A stretch of 64,000 nt of DNA from Pogona vitticeps (GCF_051106095.1 NC_135786.1:17348501-17412500); one strand, 5' to 3'. Counted from the stretch's first letter, positions 1 through 12,349 are shown. Program-made: numbers and translations. The notes: generated from the sequence alone by a model not told the origin.

Positions 1-1117
1 TGAGGAGAACTAAGCAATAAAGGGGTGATCTACTTTGGGGGACTTAAAGCTTTTCTACTGTCTAGCTAGAAGGTTTTAAGATAAAAATTTCAACACTTTG
101 CCAATACTTTATACATCTACATTGCTTCTATGTTCCACACACACATATAAGGAGTCCAAAGATTTAACAAGTTACTTTTGAGAAGCCATAGGCATGTTAC
201 TTTTAAAAAAAATCATTCTCACACCTCTGAGAAAAAGCTGTAGATGCAAATGCTTAAAAATATATGACCAGCATCTGTTTGTGATTTCTTGCAACATCTA
301 TTGCTTGCTGGTCATGTATTGCTCAGTGCAGTCACATCATTCTGCATAGATCTGCTCAGCTTTGAATCCATCTTCTGGATATGTTGCTTCTTGCCCTAAC
401 CTGAAAAGGAATAGAGACAGAGAAAAACAACAACAACCAACTACTCTTTTTTGTCTGTAGACAGGAAAATGTGTGCCACAGTTAGACTTTTCTTTTTAAA
501 ATCCTGTTTGCTTTGTTGACATTTTACTAGCATGCGTAAGGCTTTCAAAACTGAAACATTCAAAAATGCAAAAAGGAAAAGTTGAATGCAATGGGCTCTG
601 TTAAAAATACTTTGCTTAGGAAAAAAAGTTGCTGTTTTGACATGAAGATATCCTGAAAGATCTGATAGCTGTTAGGATTTCAGGAGCCATGCAGATCAAT
701 GCGGTACAGTTGTTCAGTTTCACTTGGCTGAGTTACCTACGTGCAATGGGGATTGCAATTAGAGAAGAGCACGAACTTCACGTTCAGTGGTTTGTGCCAG
801 TTTGGTGGATTGTGAAACAGGGGTTCTATGGTTTGGTGCTCTGCCCCCTCTGGTGGCACCCACTCAGGGGCAGTGCCCGGAGGAGGCGGGGCAGGGAAGC
901 TGGGATGCTCCTTCTGAATGGTCGCCTGCCAAACCAGCAGTTTGTTCCCCTCTCGAATTACAACTCTTGAGGGCATCTATTTGTACTCAGTTGCGTATTG
1001 ACATCCAGGCATCTTCTTTCTTTGTTTAAGAAAGGAAGGGGAATGTTTCCTGCCTACATATTTTTGTAGTTGTCTTCAATAGCATTCTATGACTGTGAAC
1101 ATATGCTGTACCACCAG
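1..1117. other. Unassigned AT-rich flank
   Basis: I see no gene or named repeat here. Overlapping open frames of 79-93 codons occur on both strands at about 689-1029, in a locally GC-richer patch. They have no recognisable domain and look like chance frames. The patch has weak inverted similarity between about 745 and 960 and might be an eroded DNA transposon, but I cannot support a family. Confidence 0.4.
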
Positions 1118-1128
1118 TCCATAATATT

Positions 1129-1237
1129 TCGTTTCGTTTCGTTTAGTCGTTTAGTCGTGTCCGACTCTTCGTGACCTCATGGACCAGAGCACGCCAGGCC
1201 CTCCTATCTTCCACTGCCTCCCGGAGTTGGGTCAAAT
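1129..1237 (-). mobile_element. BovB LINE 3' end, 5'-truncated
   Basis: On the minus strand this reads as the 3' end of a BovB (RTE-clade) LINE. The hallmark is the sequence around gtgtccgactcttcgtgacc seen on the plus strand at about 1157-1176. The 11-bp direct repeat tccataatatt lies on both sides (1118-1128 and 1238-1248), which is a target-site duplication for a 109-bp insertion. The clear duplication shows this is a complete, very short retroposition product and not an eroded longer copy. Confidence 0.88.
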
Positions 1238-1248
1238 TCCATAATATT

Positions 1249-2599
1249 AGGCAGTTCTTATAGGCAGAATCTTGAGGAATTATTTTTCCCTCTTATATTT
1301 GAGTCCCTCTTAATTCTGAGGATCTTCCAGAAAGTTAATTTGCTAAATTGCAAATTTTTGTGCAATTGCAGTGGTGAGACGTTTTCCCTATGAATTTCAT
1401 TTTTATGTTGCACCCCAGTCACAGATTGAGGGGTATATTTGCATTCCCTTTTCTTTTAGAGGACTATATCAAACTCCATCAATAAGGTGGCAAATTAATA
1501 GCATTAATATTACCCCAGCATTTTTCTACCATCTGGCTTGCCTAACTTGTAGTTATGGGGAATTATTTTATGTAAGCAGCAGAGATAGGGACTCAAGTTG
1601 CAGAACTTGCTGTTAAGTTGGACTTAAGTCATACCAATGACTTAATTCAGACTCAACGTGCGTTTTTTTTTCAATGACTCGGACTTGACCCATGTTTCAA
1701 ATAATTATGCTCAGTTTCCTTATTTTGAGGCTTGTCTCTCAAGAAAATATGAGGCTAAAATGTCTCCTGGGTTGATCCAATGGGGTGAAACATCTTGTTT
1801 TCTTACCTGATTGTATTCTAATTAGTTGACCCTTCTGGCTGGCTTGTCAGAATGTCAGGGTCAAAAACATGACACTTGAACAATGACCCCAGAGCACTAT
1901 AACATTTTACAAGACCTCTAGATAGTTTGAGTCTGTGGCGGTCCATCAGAGACAGCACAGTTGGCAGGTCTCTCTCCTTAGCTTCTCCTCCCACATCTTG
2001 TTTTTCATGCACCAACACCTCACATACATACAAACACTAAAACGAATCAGTGTGCCCTGGTGCTAGCTGGGAATCAATGGAGGTGGGTGTGTAGGCTTTA
2101 TCTCATGAACAAAAAATGTACCTTCTCCTCTTCCTGTACCATTTCCCATTGGAAGTTCTGAGAAGGTACAGCAATTCCCTGAAACTGTAGTTGAAGCCCC
2201 AAGACATGGAGATCTTGGACATATTAAACAGTAGCATATCATCTCCCTGCCTCCCTTCTAGTTGTCCATAACATTTAAATCAAGAGTGCAAAAACCATGG
2301 GCTTATGGGCTGCATCTACGTAGCTTCCACAACTGTGCTTTGAAGCACACACAACATCTCCATCGCTCAAGATCAACTAAGCAGCTGTGGTCAATATCGC
2401 CACCATCCATACTGCCAAAATCATGGTGATGTCCTTCTTAATGTTGCTTCAAGAAGGGAAAAGTTGGAAGTCTTTCAGATGGGAAGGGCACTTTGATATC
2501 CTCCAGGACTACAGATATTCCAGTGGCTCCTAAGTAGAAATGCAGCCTTAGTGATTCTAGGGAGGGTACAAGACAATGCACTGCTGTTCTATTTCCAGG
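1249..2599. other. Unassigned non-coding stretch
   Basis: No gene, RNA or recognisable repeat was identified. Open frames here are short (up to 81 codons) and have no domain similarity. Confidence 0.4.
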
Positions 2600-2885
2600 C
2601 ACAATTCAAAATGCTGCTTTCTAACCTACAAAGCACTAAACAGCTTGGGTCCAAGCTAACTAAAAGACTGCATCTCCCTCTATGAGGCTGCCTGGGCATT
2701 AAGATAATCAGGGAAGGCCTTCCTCTTGGTCCCACCACACTCACAGGTGCACATGGGATATGGGAGAGGGCCTTCTCTGTTGCTACTCCCAGACTCAGGA
2801 ACTCCCTCTCATGGGAAACTACGTTGGCCCCATCTTTGCTGTCCTTCTGCAAGCAGGCAAAGACCTGTCTCTTCAGGCAGGCTTT
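2600..2885 (+). mobile_element. L2-like LINE fragment (ORF2 C-terminal region)
   Basis: The plus strand resembles the nucleotide sequence of the L2 ORF2 C-terminus: a stretch like 'AL..LGP', an arginine-rich linker, then 'RAFS' and 'LRNSLS'-type motifs before a Phe-rich end near 2880. It is old and degraded. It abuts a Tigger-like element end, which may have cut off its tail. Confidence 0.6.
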
Positions 2886-3005
2886 TTTTTTCCTGGTCTG
2901 TAGGTCGATTCTCCAGCTGCAAGTCGAACCTAAATTTTGCGGTCAGAGAAGTTTGTAACTCAAAAAGACTGTAAGTGGAGCCGTCTGTAAGTCGAGGGTC
3001 CACTG
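2886..3005. mobile_element. Tigger-like DNA transposon, right end only
   Basis: The segment ends in gtaagtcgagggtccactg followed by TA, which is the inverse of the CAGTGG...CTCGACTTAC terminal repeat seen in three other elements of this window. The interior (about 2905-2990) matches the right end of the element at 55699-56665. The left half is absent. Confidence 0.65.
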
Positions 3006-3226
3006 TATTTGCTTTGGGTATAAGAACAGAATCAAACTCAACTCCATTTATCTCTACCATTCTCTATTTCAGCTATGCTATTTTGGTTGGCAGTGGAGGG
3101 GAGGGGGATCCTTTTGCTATATCAGCCGGGAGATATAAAGTCTTGCCAAAGTTTATTTTCCATTATCAGACCACTCTGAGGTCTGATAATGCAACCTCAG
3201 CAATCTGCTGCCCAGCTCTGCATTGA

Positions 3227-3460
3227 TAATTGTGTATCATTAAGTCAGTTCTGACTTATTGTGACTTTTTTCAGGGCGTTCGAGGTACAGAGTACTCAAA
3301 AGTGGTTTACCATTCCCATCTTCTGGAGGCATTCTGGGACTGTGCAGCTTGCCCAAAGCTACACAGCCTGGCTCTTCTGGATTCACACAGCAGGTAATTG
3401 AACTCCCAACTTCTGACTCTGCAGCCAGATGCTTAACTCACTGAGCTATCCAGCTAGTTC
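3227..3460 (-). mobile_element. tRNA-derived SINE (family A), near full length
   Basis: Read on the minus strand, it begins with a tRNA-like head (gatagctcagtgagttaagc, then a B-box-like gggagttcaatt). It ends in an RTE-like tail reading gtcagaactgacttaatg. The same family occurs at 14208, 18537 and 60928. The tail resembles the 3' ends of the RTE fragments here, so RTE machinery probably mobilised it (inference). Confidence 0.75.
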
Positions 3461-5028
3461 AGCTTGGCATTACACAGGCACAAATTTAATTATGATGGGC
3501 AGGAAGTGGAACAACATCACCAGGAGCTGCTATATTTGATAAAAGTCTAGTGCCAGGAAAAGTAATGTGTAGTTCCACCTGGGGGTTTCCTTCCTACCAT
3601 TGAAGAAGACTGAAAAAAATAAGATGAGAGTACTGACTTTTGGAGTATGGTGGGGCAGCTGAACCAACATCAGATAAGCATGATTTAAATATTTGCCTTG
3701 CATCAGGGCAAACAGTGCATGACCGAAGCCCATACTTTTAACTTTCCATCATCCTGCTTTATTTTTCGTTGTTGCTAGCATTCCTGGATAAATGCCACCC
3801 ATAATTAAAATTAAACTGATTGCACCACGCACATGATTTTCTGTGGCTCGTTAAGTTCTTCATATTAGCAGGCTCTTCATTTATATGTGAAACATGTAAA
3901 ACTACTAGGAACACAATTGCTATTTCCATGGCATCCAGTTCCCCATAGCCCCAAACAGCATAAGTTATGGTCATGATCATTTTATTTCTTCCCATACCCT
4001 CCTCCCTCGTCTTCCTCTGGGTTAAATCAAGACCTTCAGGAGGTTGCTTTTAACATAATAGCTTCATTCTGGGGGAGGGTGTGTTTTTCTTATTGTACAG
4101 CCGTCTGGCATTTGATTTCCCCTAGTGTATGTGTGTGTGTGCTTATGTATGCAGCTTTGTGGCAATAATAACCAGTGAAAAGGCGTAAAGGCAACAAGGA
4201 GCAAAATGCCTTTCTGTCATCTGCCAGCAACTTAACAGCAGCCTCTCCATATACTTAAAGCAATGTCGATCATGCAGCCTCAGGTTAACCAGTTGACTCA
4301 AAGTCTCTGGGAAAGCCACATGTTGTAAGCATTGATGTCTTGTGCAAGCTTACCTATAATTTAAGGTGTGTCATTTAAGATATGACATATAACTATTGCT
4401 TCCCCTTAGGATGCAGAAGAGGGTCATGAAGAAGCTTCCTGGTGCGGCTTGCAAATTAAAAATGGATGCCAATGGCAGCTATTGTGCAGTGCAGAGAAAG
4501 TGAAAGGCGGGCATGGAGGGAGGGGGAAGTAAATGCAACATTCGGCAGAGTTGAAGGAACTGCTCTGATGAATGCAGAAGGAAGGAATTTTGTGTTCTTT
4601 GTACTGTAAGCCTCGCTTTCTCCTAGCAAGGAGGCCAAGTAATAGAGAGGACTTTTATGTGGAGGATAAATGGAAAGTGTTTCTTGGTGTAATGTCAAGG
4701 CTGCACATTATCAACTCTGAAGCCAGAAACTGAAAAAAATAATGCAACCTGGTTTTTCAAAAATACCGTACAAACAAGACGCTACTCCTTTAAGACTGTA
4801 CACCAAACTTCTCTCTTGCCTTTTCTGAACATGTGAAAGGGTAGGGTATAGCACTGTGTCCTTTAGGACCTGGCAAGTACTTGAGAAATGTCACATTCTT
4901 GACAGTTTTTCCAGAGTGTTGCCATTCTGGGAGTCCTCATCAAGACTTCCCCCTGCCCTAGAGAAATTTCACAGCTTGCCACAAGAATAACACTCCTGAG
5001 TTGATTTTCCTCATTTATTTTTTATCTT
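3461..5028. other. Unassigned non-coding stretch
   Basis: No gene or clear repeat was recognised. It contains a short TG run near 4129-4141. Open frames are at most 80 codons and carry no motifs. Confidence 0.4.
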
Positions 5029-5105
5029 TGTTTTTTGTTTTGTTTTGTTTTTCCATTTCCTTTCCTTTCCTTTCCTTTCCTTCCTTCCTTCCTTCCTTCC
5101 TTCCT

Positions 5106-5154
<49 letters not shown>

Positions 5155-5169
5155 CTTTTTTTTTTTTTT
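5029..5169. repeat. Compound polypyrimidine microsatellite
   Basis: A T-rich TTTTG run passes into TTTCC, TTCC and then TGCC units, and ends in a T-only tract. The long Gly/Arg/Lys or Pro/Ala/Cys open frames across it are translations of the repeat and not genes. Confidence 0.95.
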
Positions 5170-5289
5170 GCAAGAAAGAATGAACTTCTGCACAACTCAT
5201 TGCCCTTTCTAGGGGAATTTGCAAAATAGGGAAATAAGCTGTTTTGTGCAGGCATTAAGGCATTATCATGAACTTTTATATGTTTTGAT

Positions 5290-5420
5290 TTTTTGACCTA
5301 CAGATCCCATAATTCTTCATTCTGGCTGTTCCACTTAACAGACCCAAACGTAGAGACATCTAAATGTGGCTCACTTGGAGAAAAGGCCTAGCTAGGAAGC
5401 TCCACCTAGGCCTTTTCCCC
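5290..5420. mobile_element. Possible MITE fragment related to the 49.7-kb element
   Basis: The segment beginning gatcccataattcttcattc and running through a 'cacttggagaaaaggc' block resembles the left part of the inverted-repeat element at 49664-50021. Only part is present and I could not define its right end. Confidence 0.4.
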
Positions 5421-5424
5421 TTTA

Positions 5425-6550
5425 TACAAAAATCCTGTAATGCAGGCAAGAAGATATCTGCTCTATAGTATTGGCAGTATTGACACCTATTTATCTTGGG
5501 GAATATAGATCCTACTCTGTTGAGCTCACCCTCCATCCTATCTGCAGGGTCCCAATGTCCACAGCGTATAGCATTCGGCCAGAGGATGGTTCTCTTCAGC
5601 CCTCCAGGAGGTATAATAATTTGTCTCCTCACTTACTCTTTGGTAGCTCTCAGGGACGTTCCCTTCACCACCTTAGGGAAATCCAGCACCTAAGGGTGGC
5701 CCCTGGTGCGCATTGACTGTGCCTCTTGGCTGGTCATGCCATCTTCAACCCTGTGTACAAGGAGAAACTGCTCTTTCTGGTGAAGTCTCCACAGCTGACC
5801 AACACCAGCCCTGCCTCTGTGTCGGGGTGGGTTGCACAGAGAAGTCAACACCAACAGTTCATATGTTGGTGGTGACTTCTCTTGACAGCCCTTGCAGACT
5901 CCCATCGCCATGGGCAGCTCCAGGTCTGGTGGTGGCTAGACCCTTCGCTAAGGAATGAATAACTACGGGCTCTTGGCCCACTCCTCTTCCTCCCCCTCCT
6001 CCTCAGAGAGCAGATGTTCTTTAATTCTCTCATGTCTTAACTCCTCCCCCTCACCTGATTCTCCCAGGTACACTTCGGATGTAGCCTGTGCATTATGGAT
6101 TCTGCATTGCCTCTTCAGTTTTACCCTGGTTGTGCAATCAATTGAACGGCCAGTTGCACGCCCAGTTATGCGATAGAGATACCACAGAATGCAGAATTCA
6201 CCTGTGTAAACTGCCCTTCTGTGTGCAGTAAAATCCAACACGATTCTGGCCATTGAAAGAGAGAAGGACCTAGAGTTTTGCCTGCTGAAGCTCATGCGAC
6301 TCAAAATGTTCTGTATGATTATGCATGTGGATGAGAAGCTCAGAGAGACATATTACTTGCTGAGGTACTTAGAAACTTCTGCCAATTTATTAGCATTCAG
6401 CATCAAAGATATGCAGCCCTGCCAGGCTTTAAGGGTTGCCAGGGGCTAGTAAATTTTGAAATGACTTGCATAGCTTTGCTTTAAAAAGAAATCATGATAA
6501 TTTGTCAGCAAATGAGTCACTTCCTTCTTGCTACAAGGCATGGCTATTTC
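5425..6550. other. Unassigned stretch with moderate GC and open frames
   Basis: The interval is less AT-rich than its surroundings. It has several open frames, the largest being 113 codons on the minus strand at 5963-6304, which includes a Glu-rich segment. I recognise no protein family or repeat family. Nothing indicates splicing or a start context that would support a host gene. Confidence 0.35.
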
Positions 6551-6557
6551 TATCTCG

Positions 6558-6582
6558 TAAATAATAATAATAATAATAATAA
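6558..6582. repeat. (ATA)n microsatellite
   Basis: About eight ATA units followed by CAA-rich sequence. An unremarkable short array. Confidence 0.9.
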
Positions 6583-6589
6583 CAGCAAC

Positions 6590-7530
6590 CGCAACAACAA
6601 TGCTATTAACATTAGCAGAAATGATCCTTGTGAACAATGAGAAGGATCCATGTGACAAGCTGCAAATATTAAAATGCACATTCCTGATCGAAAACTTGAC
6701 AACTGCTGAGCAAAATTTGTATAGATTAAGCGGAGGGGGATGCTTGTGCAGATTTATATGGCTGATTATGCAACAAAGGATCGAGTTCTTCATGTTATTG
6801 CCCCTTAAGACCAGACACATGGGCCCCAATCTATCCTTAATAGTCCAGTTCCAGATGGGAATGAGAGCTAAGTAGACCAGGTAAGCATTGTGATGTGAAT
6901 CCAGATGTTTATGGCAGGTGTTGAATGACATCTGCAATAGTTGCCTGCATGGAAATAGATTGGACCTGAAGGCAAAGTGGTGTCATGACATTCAGAAAGT
7001 GAAAGTGGTGTTCCTACACTACTAATATGATAATATTTAAATCTGGATGTCACATGTAGTGAGTGAATAATGAAGTGACTGTCTCAAAGTGTTAAAAGAT
7101 GTTCCATCAGTGCAAACTGAACATTGGCTACAATCTGCGGGTTTTATGTTGATAGGTGCAAGCACTGGGCTGAAACACAGGGTCTCTTCCAGCTCTGCAG
7201 TTCCAAGCTGCTGCAGCTAATTATGATGATTGTCTATTTTTGTAGCGATAAACCTGAATCAAATTTCAACGGATGACTGTGATCAAAAGTAGTGAGCTGA
7301 TCAGGTAGATAAACTTCCTTCTTTCTGTGGTGTAACTGCAACTTTCCATTTACATTATTACCAAATTACCAAGGTTCAGCTTTGCTAAATGGAGGAGGAA
7401 TATCACATGGTTCTGGTGTTAGCTCATGCTTTGCATTATGCATCTCCCTTGTGTGTTGTTGTGGGGACTGAGGTGGCACAATAGTGAATGGGAGGAGAGG
7501 ATATTTTGAACACAGGCCAGTTGCCTGTGG
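6590..7530. other. Unassigned stretch
   Basis: AT-rich with no recognised gene. A block near 7150-7215 reading ctcttccagctctgcagttc resembles the tail of the SINE family B copies at 34045 and 46364, but the head is missing. Confidence 0.4.
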
Positions 7531-7536
7531 CACTCA

Positions 7537-7539
7537 TAT

Positions 7540-7638
<99 letters not shown>

Positions 7639-7640
7639 TT
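7537..7640. repeat. (TTTA)n microsatellite, about 26 units
   Basis: A nearly perfect tetranucleotide array of about 104 bp. Similar arrays at 36916, 38276 and 45872 adjoin or follow LINE tails. This one has no readable LINE next to it. Confidence 0.97.
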
Positions 7641-7644
7641 AAAT

Positions 7645-9980
7645 TTATACCATATGCTTTTGAAAGTGACAAGGTTACTTCTAAGAAATGGCAAAGAGTT
7701 ACCTTGCGAAGTCTGAAAGGTAATGGTAACTTATTACATTTGGATCTTTAGGGGGGAAAAAGATTCCTTTCCTTTTCCAAAGTATGTTTTTAAGTTCTGG
7801 GTAATATTTTATGGATCTTTGAAACAAAAGTCATGCGGCTGGAAACAAAATATCACAATGGTGATATCGTGCTATCCAAGGTGATGTGAAATCTCTAATA
7901 GCATTAATTTCTATATTCCTCAGCCAAAGCAAGTATGCAACATTTTCTTTCAAAAAGTCAAACAAAGTTCTGTCCTCAGGAAGCAGAAATGATACCTGTA
8001 GCAGGGGAGAACTGACAAGGAAACCTGAGGATTTTAATGAGAACTCCACTTGGCAAATTGTTTACATATGGTGGAGAATTTTGGTTATTCCTTTTTAGTA
8101 TAACAGAGTATGAGGTAGAAAAAACAACTACAGCACAGAAAAAAGTGTGGAGAGATCAGCTCAGTCTCAGCCCCTGCCTGCTCTTTTGCTTTCTTTTTGC
8201 CACGGAGTAGCATTTTGCATGATAAAATCACTCTAGTAGCATTTAGAGTAGAAAAAGGGTTCTTTACTTACAGTTACCATTTGTAGTTACAGTCAGAAGA
8301 ATAAAAAAGGAGGGAAATGGAGTCTCCACCATGTAGAAGAGCCTCTTTTGCTTGCTGCTTGGTTGAAGAGTAGAGGAAGAAGAATCAACAACAAAGCTGT
8401 TGTTTTTGGAGTTGCCTTATAAAATGCTGATTTGTTCTGCCAGCACAAGCTCGTTGCTGCACTATCATGCAGCAATAATTATCTCACATGGTGCTGGATT
8501 CTCCTTTGTTAAAGGTCTTAAAATATAGCTTGGCTGTCCTTGAAGGATATGTAGATATCCTGCATTGGCAGAAGGTTTGACTTTACTGGCAAGAATTTGA
8601 CTATAGAGGGTGTCTTCCCATTCTATAATTCTGTGTTTCTGCAATTTCTTCCTCTATTTCTCTTTAGTCTGAGCTGTTGTGGAGATGTAGTCAAATTCTG
8701 ACTGCTATTTGATAGGATGACCTGCCAGATGATTACACGCATACTGCAACGGTGACTTTTGAACGAAGGTGCCCAGTGTGAGGGATCTTTCTGTCTTCCT
8801 CTGTGCCATCTGGAATAGTACTCAGAATCCCCCCCCATCATGTCTCCTTGTAGAGTCCAGAGTGTCACATACAGGGAAACACTGGAGAATCTCTTCCATA
8901 GGGATCAGATTTCTTCAGATTAACTTTCCCGGAGCTGTCCATGGTCAGTGGTTGAAATCTGTTATCTTGGGTACAGATAATGAACTGGATGAATCTTTCC
9001 CATTGGCAACTGTTTCTCAAAATGCCTCTATGAACTTTGTGCATGAAGCTTTTGGGGAGTTTTATGGAGTGTGACTCAGATTTGTGTAGATCTCCAGTCT
9101 GGCACATTTCAGCTTTGGGCAGTCTCACAAGTCTGGGTCCAGATGCTGTATAAAAACAGGAATCTCATTATTTCTCAATCTGTTTATTATATATGCTCAT
9201 TTGAAATGGCACCTTCTTAGACTTTTATCTGGATTTTCAAAAGTCACGCCCTAACAGAAAACCAGGAAATATCTCTATAAATACAACTTTGCTGCTTGCA
9301 AGCACAATAGCATATTGCACTTCACACAATAGGTGTAAAACCTACCAGTGATTCATTTGTAAGCACCTATAGATGTAGGGAAGCTACATGAATTAAAAGC
9401 ACAATGCCCAAAGGAATTCTCTCTCTTTTTGTTCATTTCTCAATCCAGCAACATAGACTCCACCACTTTGTCAGCCTTGAAGGATATGTGTGTTGATCTG
9501 CCACTTTTATGCACGCTAATGCTTAGAAGAATGACTTTAAATTAAGTAATTGCCAGATTATCTGACATCCACCAGATTGTTTATAAAGCTCCTATTTCAT
9601 TTAATTTCTAGCCTGTCTTTCTTCTATGGTAGAACTCAAGATGAGGCTTTCCATCCAGTAGTTCTTCCATGATCCTGCCTTCAGATTGTTTTAGTTACTT
9701 CCCCAAGACAGCATGACCAAGACAACATCAAGCACTCAACACACAGTCTGCAGGTGGTGGAGGATTCCTTATGGCCCAGTCTCAGATTCTCCAGGCCTCT
9801 TTTAGAACAGTCAGTAGAAGCCAGCTTTTGTAAGTATGGAAATGTTATTATATAGAGACAGGGGAACATTTTTGTGTCAGTTAATCCTTGATACAAAGTT
9901 ACCCCAAATCACAATTTCTTGATGAGGGTCAAAAAGAAACCCTTTTGTTTGTCAACCACTACACCACCCTGATACTGTAC
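7645..9980. other. Unassigned AT-rich stretch
   Basis: No gene or confident repeat. Open frames of up to 101 codons (for example 8769-9074 +) contain no domain I know and overlap frames on the other strand. Confidence 0.4.
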
Positions 9981-9984
9981 AATT

Positions 9985-10924
9985 GAACTCATTTCACACG
10001 CTAGCAAGGTTATGCTCAAGATCCTACAAGTTAGGCTTCAGCAGTATGTGGACCAAGAACTCCAAGAAGTACAAGCTGGATTTCGAAGGGGCAGAGGAAC
10101 TAGAGACCAAATTGCTAACTTGTGCTGGATTATGGAGAAAGCCAGAGAGTTCCAGAAAAACATCTACTTCTGCTTCATTGACTACGCAAAAGCCTTTGGT
10201 TGTGTCGACTAGAACAAACTATGGCAAGTTCTTAGAGAAATGGGAGTGCCTGACCACCTTATCTATCTCTTGAGAAATCTATATGTGGGACAGGAAGCAA
10301 CAGTTAGAATTGGATATAGAACAACTGATTAGTTCAAAATTGGGAAAGGAGTACGACAAGGCTGTATATTGTCCCCCTGCTTATTTAACTTATACGCAGA
10401 TGACATCATATGAAAGGCTGGACTGGAGGAATCCCAAACCGGAATTAAGATTGCTGGAAGAAATATTGACAACCTCAGATATGCAGATGATACCACTCTG
10501 ATGACATAAAGTGAGGAGGAATTAAAGAATCTTGTAATGAGGGTGAAAGAGGAGAGTGCAAAAAACGGCCTGAAGCTCAACATCAAGAGAGAATCCCCTG
10601 CACTGCAAAGATACCAAACCTACCCATTCTGAAGGAAATCAACACTGAGTGCTCACTGGAAGGACAGATCCTGAAGCTGAGGCTCCAATACTTTGGCCAT
10701 CTGATGAGAAGAGAAGACTCCCTGGAAAAGACCCTGATGTTGGGAAAGTGTGAAGGCAGGCCGAGAAGGGGACAACAGAGGATGAGATGGCTGGACAGTG
10801 TCATTGAAGCTACCAACATAAATTTGACCCAACTCCAGGAGGCAGTGGAAGACAGGAGGGCCTGGCGTGCTCTGGGGTTACGAAGAGTCGGACACGATAT
10901 AACAACTAAACAACAACAACAACA
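9985..10924 (+). mobile_element. BovB (RTE-clade) LINE, internally deleted
   Basis: The translated plus strand reads as BovB reverse transcriptase. It shows the 'RGRGTRDQIANL' segment near 10090-10125, 'FCFIDYAKAF' near 10168-10197, and 'RYADDTT' near 10475-10498, which includes the catalytic YADD. After 'GLKLNI' near 10585 it jumps to the C-terminal part ('LQYFGHLMRREDSLEKTL', 10685-10740; 'RGQQRMRWLDS', about 10770-10800). About 600 bp of the family's ORF are therefore missing. It ends in GGTTACGAAGAGTCGGACAC-like sequence and an AAC-rich tail. Stops, such as one just after 'GCVD' near 10209, make it inactive. BovB is typical of squamates and ruminants. Confidence 0.93.
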
Positions 10925-10927
10925 CCC

Positions 10928-11015
10928 TGAATGCAGCTGATTTTGTCCAGTTTCAGAAGCTAAAGCAGAACGTGCTAGTTCTTGGATGGGAATCCATCAT
11001 GGTTTGCCGGATGTG
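10928..11015 (+). mobile_element. 5S-rRNA-derived SINE fragment (SINE3-like)
   Basis: Sequence from about 10937 follows vertebrate 5S rRNA in order: a 'cagaagctaaagcag' block, then 'gctagttcttggatggga'. These match the 5S internal promoter region (A box to C box). The rest of the element is too diverged to trace. It is not a functional 5S gene, because the 5' half and terminator are absent. Confidence 0.6.
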
Positions 11016-11634
11016 GTTAGGTAATAATTGCTTGAAATCACTTCTGTACAGAGTGGACAATACCAAAGTAGATCAACCAATGATCTGACTCACCATCAGT
11101 CAACTTCTTATGTTCCTCATGTTCTTCATATTCAGGATGGAGAGAACTTGAGATTTATTTTTTTAAGGAATGAAGGGGGTAACCATTGTGGACAAATTGA
11201 TCTCCCAAACTCAGCACTTTGAGTGCTTAACTTTCAAATTCTGGGTTCAAACCCCTATAGATTTGGAAATATTAGTGCTGTGTTAGGCTTGCTATCTGTT
11301 GTTTTTCTCCTCCTTTTTAAGCAAAGATAGAAAGAACTTGAGAAAATGAGTAGAGTGCCATTGTAAAGTGATGGGTAGAATTCAGAAATTGGGAAGCTTA
11401 TTGTGTTTTTTTTAAAAGAACAATTCCCAGAATCTCTGAAATAACATGGAAATGTAGGACTTATAGTCCAAAAAGTAACACTTCCAAGCTTGGAATGCTT
11501 GCAGTAGATTGGGGAAGCTGGCATTAAAATGGTTGCTCCAAAATGATGTACAGTAAGTGTTTGCTGTGTGACTTTGGGCCAACCCATATCTGCCCACCCA
11601 ACATGCATCGAAGGTTAATTGCATATATTGAGTT
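11016..11634. other. Unassigned stretch
   Basis: No gene or named repeat seen. Overlapping minus-strand open frames of 111-117 codons (11255-11747) have no recognisable domain. Confidence 0.4.
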
Positions 11635-12215
11635 TGAGGTCCAACAGAGGCCTTGTTACTTGTCCTATCATTCTGAAAGGCTAGGCTGGTGAATACTTGA
11701 TAATGGGGCTTTCTCAGCAGCAGTCCAACTAGGGAACTCTCTTTCAAGAAAAGTTAACCTGGCCCCATATCTGTTGACCTTCCAATGGTCAACTAAAACA
11801 GTGCTTTTCAAAAGGGCCTTTGGTCCCAAGCACTGGTTTTCTAAAAATGTTCATTGTCATAATGTTTTAAATCTATATTTGAATGTTTTCATTCTCATTT
11901 TGAACACTTAATTTTTTTCTGAATGTTTTAAATCCCATTTTGATTGTTGTGATTTATATATAGTGAAAGTAAAAAAAAAATCCCAAATTTTTAAAATTTT
12001 AAATTGATCTTTACCTTAATACTGACTGTTAATTAACGTAAGATGCCTCCTTATTCATTGTTCATAATTTTAAAATATCACCTTTTCTTGATGTTGACCA
12101 CTGTTGTATACTTATTGTTTTCAACTTTAAATATTGTCTTTTATTGTTGTAAGCCACCTTGGGTCCTTTTCAAGGAGAAAGCTTGGGTAAAAACATTTTA
12201 AATAAATAAATTAAA
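11635..12215 (+). mobile_element. L2-like LINE 3' region
   Basis: The segment contains a degraded ORF2 end ('aacctggccccatatctgtt' near 11757), a long AT-rich 3' UTR, and the tail 'gtaagccaccttgggtcc' near 12149 running into AAATAAAT units. The same tail occurs at 29505 (+) and 31105 (-), which defines one L2 subfamily in this window. Confidence 0.7.
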
Positions 12216-12225
12216 AAACTCTGAG

Positions 12226-12346
12226 ATACTCAGTGTTGTGTAGTGGCTAGAATGATGAACTGGGATTTAGGAGACCTGTGTTCGAATCTCTACTTGACCA
12301 TGGAAACTCAGAGGCATGTATGGAACTGGTAAAACTACTCCTGAAA
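12226..12346 (+). mobile_element. tRNA-derived SINE (family D) fragment
   Basis: A tRNA-like head is visible: 'gtgtagtggctagaatgatg', followed by the B-box-like 'gttcgaatc' near 12281. It sits directly after the L2 tail. Related copies lie at 13895, 14080, 20362 (-) and 58230. Confidence 0.6.
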
Positions 12347-12349
12347 TAT

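Noticed and set aside
5963-6304. A 113-codon minus-strand frame with a Glu-rich end
   Set aside because: No homology that I recognise, no splice or conservation evidence, and length within chance expectation for a GC-richer patch.
10928-11015. Possible 5S rRNA gene
   Set aside because: Only part of the 5S sequence is present and diverged, with no terminator.
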